Assembly (NCBI GenBank): GCA_018343915.1
Contig: JABRWF010000005.1
Location: forward strand, 1,833,001-1,897,000
DNA length: 64,000 bases
Direction: 5' to 3'
From: Agroathelia rolfsii
Lineage: Eukaryota; Basidiomycota; Agaricomycetes; Amylocorticiales; Amylocorticiaceae
Position numbers and translations under genes: made by a program. Below are positions 24,366 to 38,672 of this stretch, in pieces. Every line of letters begins with the position of its first letter. Position 1 is the first letter of the stretch. The notes under the pieces are model-generated. The model was given only the letters and a program-made list of their open reading frames with translations, had not been told where the DNA came from and did not search any database.

Positions 24366-26603
24366 ATGTTCCCTACACTTTCTTTACTTTACATGGCCCT
24401 GGTGGCCTCGACAGCCGTGGCTCAACTGACAGGCTCTGTTGGGCCTACCACAACAACGGCCTCCAAGCGATCCACGATTTGCAACGTTCTCGATTATGGA
24501 GGAGAAATTGGCAGCAGTGTATGTTTCCGGAGCGATTACCTATATCCCACCCGCGGTTGTTTATGCATCCATATGCTATGAATCCAGGACATCGGCCCCG
24601 CCATTTTATCGGCATTCAACGAATGTGTCAAGACATCCTCTGCTTCTACTCTTTACATTCCCCCTGGAAACTATAGCATGGCGACCTGGGTTACTTTAAA
24701 CAAGGGATCTCATTGGGCTTTACAACTGGATGGTATTATTACAAGGACTTGTACGTCCCAGACTTTCTTTAAAGATAATTGTTCAGCTCTCTTATCATCA
24801 ATGTGCCATTAGCCACTACCGGGGGGCACATGTTCTTGATCGAGAATGCCAATGACTTTGAGTTCTTTTCCAGCACAAGTGCGGGTGCGATTCAGGGTAA
24901 TGGATATGAATGTCGCAATAACGGGTACGTCGTTTTATGTTCGACGGTCCTGATATTCTCACGTGTTTAACAAATTAATGGTTGCGTAGACCCCGCCTGG
25001 CCCGTATTGTTACCTCGACTAACTGGTCTCTACACGACTTGATCTTCGTGGATTGTGCGGTAATTTCATATTGTCACATGTTTTCGGATCACCAACGAAA
25101 ATGTTCGTATAGCTCCCGAGTTCCACGTGATTGTCCAAGGTGGCAGCAGTGGAGAGGTTTACAACTTGGCCATCCGTGGTGCCAACATCGGCGGCTCTGA
25201 TGGTGTTGATATTTCCGGTTCGTGGGATATTCGTTGGCACCCCATTTGTCTGACGAAGAAAAAACTGCTCTTTAGGTGACAATCACTGGGTTCACGACGT
25301 TGAAGTGACGAACCGCGACGAGTGTGTGACTGTCAAGTCTCCAGCATCCAACTTCCTCATTGAGCGTATCTGGTGCAATCAATCCGGAGGCTCGGCCATT
25401 GGCTCTCTTTCGACTAACACTTCAGTTGAAAATATCGTTTACCGCAACATCTACACCAATGGCGGCAACCAGATGCTCATGATCAAGAGCAACTACGGTA
25501 GTGGTTACGTCAAAAACGCTCTCTTCGAGAACTTCATTGGCACTGGTGCGGCATATGCCCTGGACATCAACCAATACTGGGCAGAGGAAACTGTAGGTGA
25601 CGGTGACGGCGTGGAACTGAGCGGATTGGTCTTCAAGGCATGATATTTACCCTCTTCATTGGATGGTGTAACTCATGGTTTGAGATAGGATTGGACTGGT
25701 GTGGTACCTAACGGCGTCAACCGTCCCCCTTACAACTTCATCTGCGCTGACGGTGCCCCATGCAACAACATCACGCTCGACAACGTTAACCTCTGGTCGA
25801 GTACCGGCAAGGCTGTCCAGAGATGCGGTTCTGCGTACGGTACAGGCGCCTGTCTTATTGATGGTGACGCCACGACGTCGTACACTACAGCAACGACCAG
25901 CTACTCGCAACCATCGGGTTACACCACACCGACCACTATGAGCGGTGACCTTGCCAGTGGATTTGCAACCAACTCGCCCATCCCTATTCCCACCATCCCC
26001 ACTGCCTACTTCCCTGGCCTTGCACAAATTTCGCCGCTGGCCAAAAACCTGTAAGTTTCAATTCCCTTTCTTTACTTGTATTGCGCATGATTGAGCACCG
26101 TTTCAAGTAAATCAATGGCTTCCTCATCGGCTGTGTCAACCGTTACACACAATTCGTCTTCATCTTCTTCTAAGGTCTCTACCTCTTCCAAGTCCTCCAC
26201 GGTAGCTGCTACTTCCAAGGCTTCAACCTCCCCGGTACCCACTGTCACTTCCTCTATAAGGACTTCTACTGTGAAGATTTCTGTGACGTCTTCTAAGGTT
26301 TTTACTTCTCCTAAAAGTAGTGCTACTCCCGGGTTCTCATTCATTAACCAGACTAGTTCCACATCCTCCAAGTTCTCGACCGTCTACAAGGCTAGCTCTA
26401 CTGTTTCTTCCAGTGTTAAAGCATCCAGCACGTAAGGACTTGTCCTCCGATGTTTTAATCCTCAGCCCGTTCACGGATTTCTTTCATAGTGGTACGGTTG
26501 CCCACTACTCTCAATGTGGTGGTCAGGGCTACACTGAGCCTACGGAATGCATCACACCGTACACTTGTGTCGCCCAGAATGCGTATTACAGCCAGTGCTT
26601 ATA
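24366..26603 (+). CDS. Secreted endo-rhamnogalacturonase (GH28) with C-terminal CBM1
   Basis: Predicted to cleave the rhamnogalacturonan-I backbone of pectin outside the cell. The N-terminus is a signal peptide ([20 protein letters not shown], likely cut after AVA). The right-handed beta-helix shows GH28 landmarks: [18 protein letters not shown], then [11 protein letters not shown] with the acidic pair, then GGSAIGSL. The [11 protein letters not shown] and GGxAxGSL blocks are those of rhamnogalacturonases, not polygalacturonases, which have a His in the latter. A Ser/Thr-rich linker of about 120 residues (26095-26432) leads to a fungal CBM1 in the last exon: [16 protein letters not shown] then [13 protein letters not shown]. 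About eight short introns, all GT..AG. The start at 24366 is the ATG that opens the signal peptide. CBM1 would tether the enzyme to cellulose while it works on pectin. Confidence 0.9.
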
Positions 26604-29412
26604 ATTGCTCATGTTCTCCTTCTTCTCTCCCCTTTCTTTTCTATTTCATAAATACCATTCCCAAGGGTTGGAATAATGTTAATCTTAAATGCCTCGGACA
26701 TCATTGCATAGTCTATCTCTCCGAGAGAGTTGTTCCCTTATTATAGACGATATCACTAGACTAAATGCATACACTTGTTTCGTCTTTGCTATTTCCCGGA
26801 TGTCGTTTGATAGTTGAATGTGGGCTAAAATTATGTATGCATCACTGGCATGTATAAAGGGTGGACACTTGCACATGATGTATGCACAAACTGCGGTGAA
26901 GAATATCCAGAATACAACCTAGGCAAGAGAAATCTCTGTCGTAGAGTCCTTATGAGGCCTCTGAGAGGTCCAACAATGGGACATAGAATGACAACTGGCC
27001 TCAATCCCCCAACGTATTCATATTTAGGCTACTGCTCGCCTGTCATCCGACTATATCCAAGGACTTTCCGGAGGCCTTGGGTCTCGATTGAATAACCCCT
27101 TCACTCGTCTAGTATAGTTTTATTGAAAATATAGAAAGAAAGAAAAGTAGAAGCAGGTGTCTGATCAGAACCAGACAGCCAGAACCTGTACATGAGAGAC
27201 AGTGGCGAGGGGAGTGGGACTCGAGTGAGTTGCTACCCTTTCCTGTCTCTTCCCCCCCCCCCCCTTGAATTCCGGGGTTTTTTTTTTTGGCTGACCTATT
27301 GATATCAGCTCCACAGCCAAATATTCAACGCCGTAGTCTGTTTTAATCCAATCGGACGACTTGTCACTCAATCATCAAAGACATACGCACCAGGTCATGC
27401 AGGCACCATTCCGCGGTCTGGAAAAAGCTGAAGGTCTAAACTATTGGGGGATGGGGAACATGATCGTTGTCATTCCATGTGGACATCTAAATTCAAAGAT
27501 TCGGCGTTGGCATGTGCTTGATGATCGCGTTTATCAAAAAAAAAAAAAGTAAAATTGAGTAGAGTGTATATGCAAAGGCTGTATAAAAATTGTAGCGGGC
27601 AACCCGCTTCTATTTTGGGTGAGGGTGGCGGAAAGATGAGTCGGAATGGACAAGAAGAGCATGGACACAAAGCTAGAACCTTGCCCGAACGCGGAGCCAC
27701 GGACTTTCTTTTCCTTCTTTGTTTTATTTTATTTTATTTTATTTTATATTTTTATTTTTAACTTCACATGTTTTGACGTATGTGACATGTCTTTTCTATC
27801 CAGGAATTGACTCGTATTTCGATCCACCGGTTAGATCTGGCAGGTTTTTGTCGAAGGGCATATGGCCTCATATCATGAATCGATGATAATCCGATATGTT
27901 AGTCAACATCGGACGAAATGACGACGTCAAATTGGAGTAAGCGATGTTGCACTATTGCGAGAAGGATATAGAGAAGAAGGGGCAGCACGGTGGCAAGTGC
28001 GGGTGTGATGGCTCTGTGGAACCGTAATTACGCTTCATCATTGGAGAGATGTGGACGCGATAGGCAAACGTGGTCATTTTGTCGAGGGAAATAGGCTTGA
28101 GTGGGTAAAGATGGTCGTAAGAACTTCCAAACAAGGCACGGCTGGTTAGTATTTGCGGCGGTTAAGACAGACGCTGATTCTGATGAGTTCTTTTCTAGAC
28201 TACTAGTAGTGGAGAAGGGGGATGGAGCAGCACGTGGCGCTCGCCGCAGATGAGAAAGAGTGTATTGCTGTGATATAATTGGTGCCTCAAGAAGCAGACA
28301 GTACATCTGGCTGCCGTCCGCCGCAGCAGGCGGTGCTGTCACAACAGTAGCTTGCCATTTGGACTCGGTTCCTATGTTATTGTTATTCTTGCCAGTGTTG
28401 GGCATTGAATGTGTATCAGCCGCCGATTTCCTCACGTCAGCTGGCTTTGACACAGGTTTTGACATATTACCATTCTGGCCGTCGACGGTGCCGACGTTCA
28501 TTCATGCAATGATCAGCGAAGTCTAATACAGTTCTGTCCACCCAAGCAAAATGAATGAATGACAACGATCATCAAAGTGCGAGCGGTCGTTCCTTCGTCG
28601 TGACACTCGCGACAGCACACGGTGTCAACCAGGAGAAGTGGCACTGGCCCCAGCTACAGATAGATAATCATGACATGCAAAAGCTTGGCGGTTAACAGAC
28701 CGGGTGTTCAACACAAAGTTGTGTACCTTCCCAATAGACTTGTGGCCGATATGGCCGTGACAGGGATGATCGATGCATATAACATTCAATGCACATCCGG
28801 GCTCGGAATTTCCAGGGTATGCAAAATAAAGGTTCTGTTGCCGAAGGATGTGAGCTGGCGGTATTGATGGAAGCAACCGGCAATTGAGAAAGACGAAGAC
28901 GCCGGTGGACTGAGAAAGTAAGGAATTAGGAATCCTGGTGAAGGACATTTGGCTGGAAGTAAAACAGAAAGCAGTAAGAAAAAATCTACATGGCGGTAGC
29001 AATAATATAACAAGGTCTTTGTTTAGGACTCTAGGTCGGCGTTCAGTGAAGTTGCAATGCATTTTGTCTGTCTCTGGCACTAATATTACGCAGTTACCAT
29101 ATGTCATTAGGAATCATGTGCCAGTGCAGCAGAATGCTATGACTGGGATGGCGTCTTGGCCAAAAATACGGGCTAAGAACGGGCAGACGTGGCCAGGATC
29201 ATCTGGAAGACCTCGTGATGGTCAGCGTCGCATGGCCATCAGAGCAGCCCTCGTGAACTGAATTCACGACCATCACCGCCATGACCGTGTCTGTATTCTG
29301 CACTCATCGCCGGCCGTATTATGCCCACTGGCATCTCAATGCCGATGAACGCTCAAGCCATATGCAGGTAGACTTGTTATAATTTTCTATGACATTATCT
29401 TTGCCATGGGTC
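26604..29412. other. 2.8-kb stretch without a supported gene
   Basis: Contains a C-run and T-run near 27254-27290, an A-run at 27537-27548 and a TTTTA microsatellite at 27721-27760. Two minus-strand open stretches (28028-28501, 157 codons; 28625-29107, 160 codons) start with ATG but show no family signal, no splice structure and odd composition; I do not call them. The right end is the glucoamylase promoter. Confidence 0.45.
27721..27760. repeat. TTTTA microsatellite
   Basis: Eight or so imperfect TTTTA units in a row. Confidence 0.8.
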
Positions 29413-29420
29413 TATAAAAG
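29413..29420 (+). promoter_or_regulatory. TATA box of the glucoamylase gene
   Basis: TATAAAAG 45 bp upstream of the start ATG at 29465, the expected position for a strongly expressed secreted enzyme gene. Confidence 0.55.
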
Positions 29421-29464
29421 TCTGCTCTACTTGTCATGCTAAATCCATCCTCGTACCCTTCACC

Positions 29465-31805
<2,341 letters not shown>

Positions 31806-32296
31806 ATTGTGTTGAACTTGAAACGGCTTGCATTTTGAAGAGAAAGAAGGTGGTGTAAAAATAAAGGAATATACTTTGTTTTGTTTCTCGTTCTTCCTAT
31901 CTTGTTTCTCTAGATGTGTACGAATGTATTGCGTTATTCTTTCATCACCGTCCGGTACGAATCATAAACTATGTATTGTGGTTAGCAATATATTGTGTTG
32001 CTTCATTGTTCTCTGTGTGGTCAATGACAAAACTCCAACTTCATTGGCAAGGCAAAACGGTTAAATCGAAGGTATTCAATTGCAAAACTTTGATTAAATT
32101 AGTATCTACTTAGGTAATCAGACAACATTTGTATGAGTGTAGTTGGCGGATGGTAAATCAACAAAGGTTTTTTTTTTGAAAAAAAAGGACTGATGTAAAA
32201 TCAGGTAGGCGGATGTAGCTATTCATATGCGAGTGCATCATGTAAATTTGCTCTAAGCGAAATTACCACACTGAAGGATATGTATAAGCGATTGGT
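31806..32296. other. Convergent spacer
   Basis: 3' flanks of the glucoamylase and the TPR gene; AT-rich, no gene seen. Confidence 0.4.
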
Positions 32297-35078
32297 TTAT
32301 GCCTCTGCGTTCAAAGCTTCAGCAGCGGCGTGAGTACGCATATGCAACTCGCTCTATTTCAAGGGACAATTTGAATATGTGATACTAGAGACCATGGTTA
32401 CAAAGAATGACATACCTCCAAGCTATACTTGCCCTACGCGAGTTTTTTTTAAAATCAACGTGAGCGAGGAATACTCAACGAAAGGTCCCGGCTATAGCGC
32501 AACATACCTTTCGAGCTGCCGCGTTCACCTCGAGCGGCTTTCCCGATAGCACAAGTTCAAAGTGCTCTTTGGCCTTGACGCGATCGCCTTGACAGGCCAA
32601 GAGCCTGCCAAGCTCGTAGTCTATTTACAGAGTCAAATCAATATTAGGAATTCACAAATGAAGACAATGGAATGAATGGGAGAAAAATTGATATGGAAAC
32701 CAAACGTACGTGCATGATAGACCAAATGATGCTCTAGCTCAATCTTTGGGCCCAGTAAAAAGACATCTTTGAAAGCTGCGTGTGCGCGTAGGGCAATGTC
32801 CATCGCGGGTGGAAGTGTGACCTCTTCTGGATCCAGTATAGCATCGGCATCCTATGGATCGGGATTTTGGTTCAATATGTCTACTTGACAAAGACAGATA
32901 TCTGACAAAATCAAAGAACATACGGGATAGGCAATATATCGACAGCAAACGCCTTCGAGAAATCTTGTCTAAATTTCAAATTTTAGTATTTAATGCGTTT
33001 TCTGACGAGGAGGTAAACGAACAAGAGCAAGATCGTCCCAATACCCCGGCTCCTTCTTTAGCGTGCTATTGGAACGTTCTTTCGTTCCATCACTTGAACT
33101 ATTCGCGGGAGGAACACGAAGTTTGGACAACTCCGCGTCAACAACAGGCAGCATTGCATTGCGAATCGTGGCCCGTGGTGCATGGGCAATACCCAGGAAG
33201 ATATAGGCAAGTTCGAGCGCGGGTAACACTAATTGACGACGACTCTGATACTTGCGGGCTTTGCGAGCCGCAAATTTCTGGGACATGTGATTTATAAGAG
33301 AGAGGTCAATACGAGAAGCATGATATGAGAAGATCAAGAGAGAACGATAAAGTGCATGTACCTCGAGCGGAATAGACTTTCCGGCGATCTTCTGCCTAAG
33401 ATCCGGGACCTTGGCCAGAATTTCTGCGGCCTCTGAGCGTTCCTTTTCGTCTCCTACCTCAAGGAGACAGACAGCAACGCCGTAAGCATATATACATTTC
33501 GACCACTAAGAGCAAATAAGAGAAAAAAAAAATGAATTTGCTCTATCACGTAAGTAGGCACTTGGACAGAATTGCACACATACGGAAGCTTCTGCTCGTA
33601 GTTTTCGCAAGCATGCGAGCGATTCACGGATTTGCCAGAGAGCCAAATGAGCAGTGGCCATTTCCCAGAAGGAGATATAATGAAGGTTGTGATATTGTGA
33701 TTGCACTTCCATAGCCCGTGTGTAGTACTCAATCGACAGTTGCGGTTGACTCCGCACAAGATGTAGACGGCCTGCACCGATGAGAAAGAATACACCTAGT
33801 ATGAAGCAAAAGTTAGTTCACTCACAATGGCGAGGGGAGTTGAGTCAAGTTATATAAAACACACCACTTGGATACCGTTTCAAATTCCAATCTACAATCT
33901 TCTGTGCAAACTGAATGTCAACACCTTGGAAAGTAAAGCTGGATAGGAATAGATGAAAGACAAGTAGGACCATGTCGCATATACTTCTAAGTAGGCCTTC
34001 GTCCTCTGCATTCACACTGGGCTCATCGCTTCCTTTTACCCAACCTCCGGCACGTGCAAGGGTTTTGAGTCCAGCCTGCCTATCGCCACGATATCCAAAG
34101 AGTTCTACAAGTGTTGCAAGGCGGTGGGGCATCATGCTAAGAGCAATGTTCGACCTTATAGAATCAAAAAGTTGTTTAAATCACTGCCAAATAGTGAAGC
34201 AGAGTTTTACGAGAACTGACATGCCGACGCCAAGGTATACACCAGAACGGAAATGGGCGTCTATCGATGAATCATAACCGCCCGGAGCAGCTACATCTGC
34301 GTTGTCTAGATACGCGCCAAGCTGGCGATAAATATTGAATGCTGTGCGCATGTTCAAGCTAATGAATTGGCGCTCTTAGTATCGTACCAGACCAAATGTA
34401 AATATGATGACATAACTCACGCTTCCTTGATAAATGCTAACCAATCGCCACTATACATGATTCCTAATAATGCGTTCTGGAATAGACACTCTGCGTACAC
34501 GAGCTCGGCGTGTCGCTCAACAGGCGTCATACTCTTTATCCAGCTGACACCTGAAGCACCTAAAAGTGCACCAGGAACGTAGCTAGCAATTTGCGTGGGT
34601 AGAAACGCTGCTTTTTTACGGTGCTGACTAGCGATTTGGCTTGCGTGCCGTATATGCTGTAGGGCTGCGAGAATATCCTGGGCAGTAGAACAACATTAAG
34701 GTCCTTCCGGGCCTCAAAAGAAGTCGCATCTGAATAATTACCTCATCCTCAAACGACATTAGGCCTTTGAGGCACTGAATGACACCATATCCCATTGTAA
34801 AATACATTCTTTCTCTGAACATGTTTGTCTTAATCAGTATCTGAGCAAAATAGCAATATTATTTCCGTCTAATTCAACGTGATCGCGTTGAAGAATGGCA
34901 AGGGTACCAACTTTTTAGGATCACTTCGATTACAATAGTCCTCGCTTTCGAGCATATGAGAAGCGAGGAACTGCTCTACGGCATAATGTAGGCCAGGAAG
35001 ATCATCTAGTGCTTCTCCTTTTGTGTAGGTAGGCTTTACAGGTGGAGGTGACCCATTCTTCATGCGAACAGAGACCAT
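32297..35078 (-). CDS. IML2/TTC39 family TPR protein
   Basis: Tetratricopeptide protein of the family that includes yeast Iml2 (inclusion-body clearance) and animal TTC39. Recognised by YFTMGYGVIQCLKGLMSFED near the N-terminus, by SIDAHFRSGVYLGVGMSN, SIALSMMPHRL-type sequence and GYRGDRQAGLKTL in the middle, and by QKIVDWNLKRYPSGVFFLIG and WEMATAHLALW in helical repeats. The C-terminus has YHADYELGRLLACQGDRVKA and KTHAA-like HMRTHAAAEALN. About ten short introns; the last exon is only about 55 nt and ends at 32297. The first intron uses a GTTGGT donor that gives DPKKERMYF. No signal peptide. The start at 35078 is the first in-frame ATG; a further upstream exon cannot be excluded. Frames appear intact. 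Confidence 0.8.
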
Positions 35079-35649
35079 GACCTTAAGTGAGCGTTCGAGT
35101 TAAACAGCAACGACAACTTGGAGTTGAGGCACCCGTCTTGACTTCTGTATAAACTAGTCCTTGCCTGAGGCCAAGAGGCAGATGCACGCAGAATAGAGAG
35201 TAACACTTGTCAGAGTCAGTCAGCAGCAGCGAAGGAGGCTACTTGAAGAGCGGCCTCAAATCATTCATAGACAATGTTCAAGTTGTTCTGATCCTCCGAG
35301 TCGATGACCATCGATTTCAAAGGTCGACTCCGACTTCTCCGAGTCCGGCGGACAGGCAGTGGAGCTATCATGATGCGGTGGCGGTGGCACCATCGGACAG
35401 CCAGGCACGGCACAGTGCAGTCACGCCTGTTTGATATTTAAGCAGCTTGGGTACATGATAGCATAAACATGGATTTAGAAGGTCTGCTGATACAATGATT
35501 GTTAAATGATACTTATTCTTGTCAAAGGCTAATTCCGACATCTCGCAATGACTGTCAGTGAACCGACCCGCATTGATCTCTATTTTCCCAAGCAATCTAT
35601 TCTACTGTAGTACCATATATCCAAATTCTGACTCCAAAGATGCGATAAA
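35079..35649. other. Intergenic stretch
   Basis: Promoter side of the TPR gene and 3' flank of the hydrolase gene. No gene seen. Confidence 0.35.
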
Positions 35650-36917
35650 TTATACCAGTAAACTACCAAGCCAATTGATAATCCTATTCGTTGTTGGCCC
35701 GGGCTTTTCACCCGTGGCACACTCGGCAATTGATTCGTTGTGACCAACATCCTTCTCAACAAAGATCTCCATATCTTCCTGACCCATTTTCGAACCTATC
35801 TGCATTTTTCTCCCCAGAGAGACTGCATCGTCTACGAAAACCTCCATTCCGCCAGTCGTAAGAAGAACGCGGTTTACAACTCCGGAAAGTCCTGCCCACC
35901 ACTCTGGCTCTGCCTTCTCGGGTTCAAAATAGCCTGGGGCGAGCTCATCCTCTCCGGGCTCCCGTGAAGACTTCAGTACGTTGGCCCATCTACGGAGTGC
36001 TGGTAGGGTCATAACATCTGCAGTGGCGTTCAACTTAAAGGAGGGTGCGTATTCCTCAAACGATGCCCAAGGAGAAATCAGTAGCGCTCCCGCAAGCGGA
36101 TGCTTCATAGGTGCAATGGGCTGAACACGCGGATGAGGGTTCAAGATATGGCCAAGTAGGAATGCTACTTGATGAGCGCCAACAGAATCGCCTGCAATTA
36201 TTATTGACTCAGGGGAGATACCCTTTCTCAAGAGATGGTCAAGGGCGGCTGATGATTGTCTTCCTTGCTGTGGCCAGCTAGTATGGTTGGAAAGAGCTAC
36301 TTGGTTGTGAATATGACATGAAAATCGACGAAAAATAATTGTATTACTGACTATACTCCAAAAAGGCCACACTGACGCTCTTTCCGTATTGTGCTTTGAT
36401 TTCCTTGCGCAAGAATTCGACCAAAAGATATTGGCTATCTATCGCTGGCGTCACATATCCACCCCCTATTATATATGTCAGTGTGTTGAAGTTCATAAAT
36501 ATCTTAAAAGGTAAAAGGTAATAATCACCATGAATGTATAGCATAACATGTTTCCCATGATTACGACCAAACCAATGAAGCCGGGCGCCTTCTCCAATAT
36601 CCTCGCTTTCAACTGGCAACGAGTGCTTCTTTGTAAATTTCTTGTATGAAACGCTAACAGGAGGTACGACAAATTGAATTTGACGAAAACTGCTATTCGG
36701 AACCATCGTTAGGACAAAGCGCCGCCATAATGTGCGCCTTAAAGAGTGTTTAGTGGAGGATAAAGGATATGATAGGATATCGATCGTAGCAAGAACACCT
36801 TTGAATCATATTGAATTTATGCCAGCTCGCAGCTAATAACGATGAAAACGTACCAAGCCACAGAAAACGAAGCAACAAGGTGCACAGCTCTGCAAAACTT
36901 ATTTCGCCGTAGGCCAT
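35650..36917 (-). CDS. Alpha/beta hydrolase (HSL/arylesterase-like), intact copy
   Basis: Predicted serine hydrolase of the hormone-sensitive-lipase-like alpha/beta-hydrolase_3 group. Four exons (36854-36917, 36529-36798, 36352-36465, 35650-36296) give about 364 residues. The oxyanion-hole motif HGGGYV is formed across an intron, the nucleophile elbow is GDSVG (Ser in IIIAGDSVGAHQ), the acid is in the MEVFVDDAV region and the His is in VGHNES. The N-terminal exon (MAYGEISFAELCTLLLRFLWL) is hydrophobic and may anchor the protein in a membrane. It stands head-to-head with the MFS gene at 38673, separated by about 1.75 kb. A paralog with the same exon layout is at 60972-62272, also head-to-head with an MFS gene. 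Substrate unknown; ester or lactone hydrolysis is inference from family. Confidence 0.88.
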
Positions 36918-38502
36918 TTTGCTTTGTCTCCGGCCTCAATCTTTTGAACTGGCGCTACTTTTATAAGTGCTATTCCCTGGGAATCAGACAGTCTGGGGTC
37001 TGGATAGTTTGTACCTCCAACCACATGCACAAAACATCGGCACTAAAATGCAGCATACGCCGGGCCCAATAGAACTCAATTTGTCAGCCTAATGAAGTGC
37101 GGTGATCCCAAGCTAGATTTAGCGCGAGCAATGAGCCAGCGCTCAATGCCAGTGCATAAAATAGTGCACACTGTTATGTTCTTACGAGTGTAGAACTATT
37201 TGGTGAGGAGTGTCCCTACTGAGTTTGTCATGAAATATACTTATCACCAATGCGCCCATCACTATCGCTTCATCTTAGCGAGCGTCGGACGAGGTGGAAT
37301 TTTTGCGTGTAATGTGAAAATCCTCTGACTTCCTAACCGCAAAATGCTAAAGATGGCTCTTCCTCGCATTTCAGAAGTTAAAATTACCACTTATAAGTTG
37401 ATAGTTAATAACCTACACGGTCAAGCAAGCCAGTGCGTAGATTGGATCATGGTGGGATTTGAACGCAGGTAACGCGCTTGAATCTTTAAAAAAAAAATCA
37501 TATAAATGTGCTAGTAGGTAATTCAATGATGCTGTCGCACACTCTAGCAGTTATGACTGGCTGGGGTGCATTGAAGGGAACCAGTCTTTGGGGGATCTGT
37601 GCAAACGGATAAAACTTATGCCAGCTCGGACCGGGCTTATTGCACTGCCGATGATAAGATTCAGTGATAGTCCAATGACACATGCTATAGAGATCAATAA
37701 GAGTCGTGGGGATGATGGTACTGAATGGACCGATTGACTTGCATGCCAAAGAGGAGTGTCGGTAGCGAGTAGGGGGAAGAGCGAGGGCCTTCAAATTCTT
37801 AGCACCGCCGAGTAAGAAAGGTCCGTACTAGTGGGGACAGAGATGAGTTCTAGTGAGCATGGGTTATTGAATGACCCCACGTTCCATGAGTGCATCCCCA
37901 TGATTCATGCCAGGCCAGTAATAATAGTAGTAGAATGTGTGCAATGTATACTGGCCGGGGGTTAATCATCATCCTTGCTAGCTTGGGCGTCGGGGGATGA
38001 TCGGCGATATTACCATAAATGGGTTAGCATGTTTGATTACGACAATCTTGATGACACTGCTTCCGAGAGAATGAACCAATCTCAGACTGGGACATGCCAG
38101 TGCACTGTAGCGTTGTGTAGTGTATTATACGTGATGATCATGACACAGCAACACATGCCACCCGAGGCTTAGTGTTTGAGAACACCACCTGCCGCTCAAA
38201 AGGCACACACGTATGTCTGGAGGCAGCTTTCAAGCTGTCACTAATAAAGCTGCTTACTACATGCTGGCAGCCATGTCAGTGCTACAGGTGCTTCTAGTTG
38301 AGCGCCCGGTGAACAATAGTTGATCTTCATTCCCATTTCCTTGGGGACACTGACAGAATAGCAAGGACGCTAGTAGCAAATACTCGGGAACTCGAATAAC
38401 CCATAACCGAAAGTGCTATACTGACCACAGATACGAACAACCATCGGACCAATAGGTCAACACACGATGCACAGTAAAATCCTTACTCCCGTTGTGTATT
38501 TG
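36918..38502. other. Divergent promoter region between hydrolase and MFS1
   Basis: About 1.75 kb separates the two ATGs, against 0.7 kb in the duplicated pair at 60 kb, so extra sequence may have been inserted here. No gene seen. A tRNA-like T-arm at about 37451-37466 is not backed by a full cloverleaf. Confidence 0.4.
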
Positions 38503-38516
38503 CGGAGCTTACGCAG
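38503..38516 (+). promoter_or_regulatory. Conserved upstream motif, MFS1
   Basis: CGGAGCTTACGCAG, 156 bp before the MFS1 ATG. The identical 14-mer lies 158 bp before the MFS2 ATG (42389-42402), while the surrounding sequence has diverged. CGG start and spacing suggest a zinc-cluster or other regulator site, but this is inference. Confidence 0.45.
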
Positions 38517-38672
38517 CATTTGTTAGACAAGAACGCCGTTCAGAATCTATATATTTCACTTGCTCACTGACGCTTCGAACCTCAAACAGAAATCCTCCCC
38601 ACGGTCCAGCCCCTTCTCATCTGCAAGTTTTAAAACGTCCAACAGCAAAAAACAAGAGATCTATACATCTTC

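Noticed and set aside
27290..27370. Third copy of the GCGGGGG element
   Set aside because: Only a CAATCGGACGACTTGT stretch resembles the element interior; no terminal inverted repeats.
28028..29107. Two minus-strand open frames of about 157 and 160 codons
   Set aside because: No family signal, no splice logic, composition like non-coding sequence; overlapping frames on the plus strand are equally long.
37440..37470. tRNA-like T-arm (minus strand GTTCAAATCCCACC)
   Set aside because: The five bases on either side of the TTCAAAT loop do not pair and no anticodon or D-arm is found at the right spacing.
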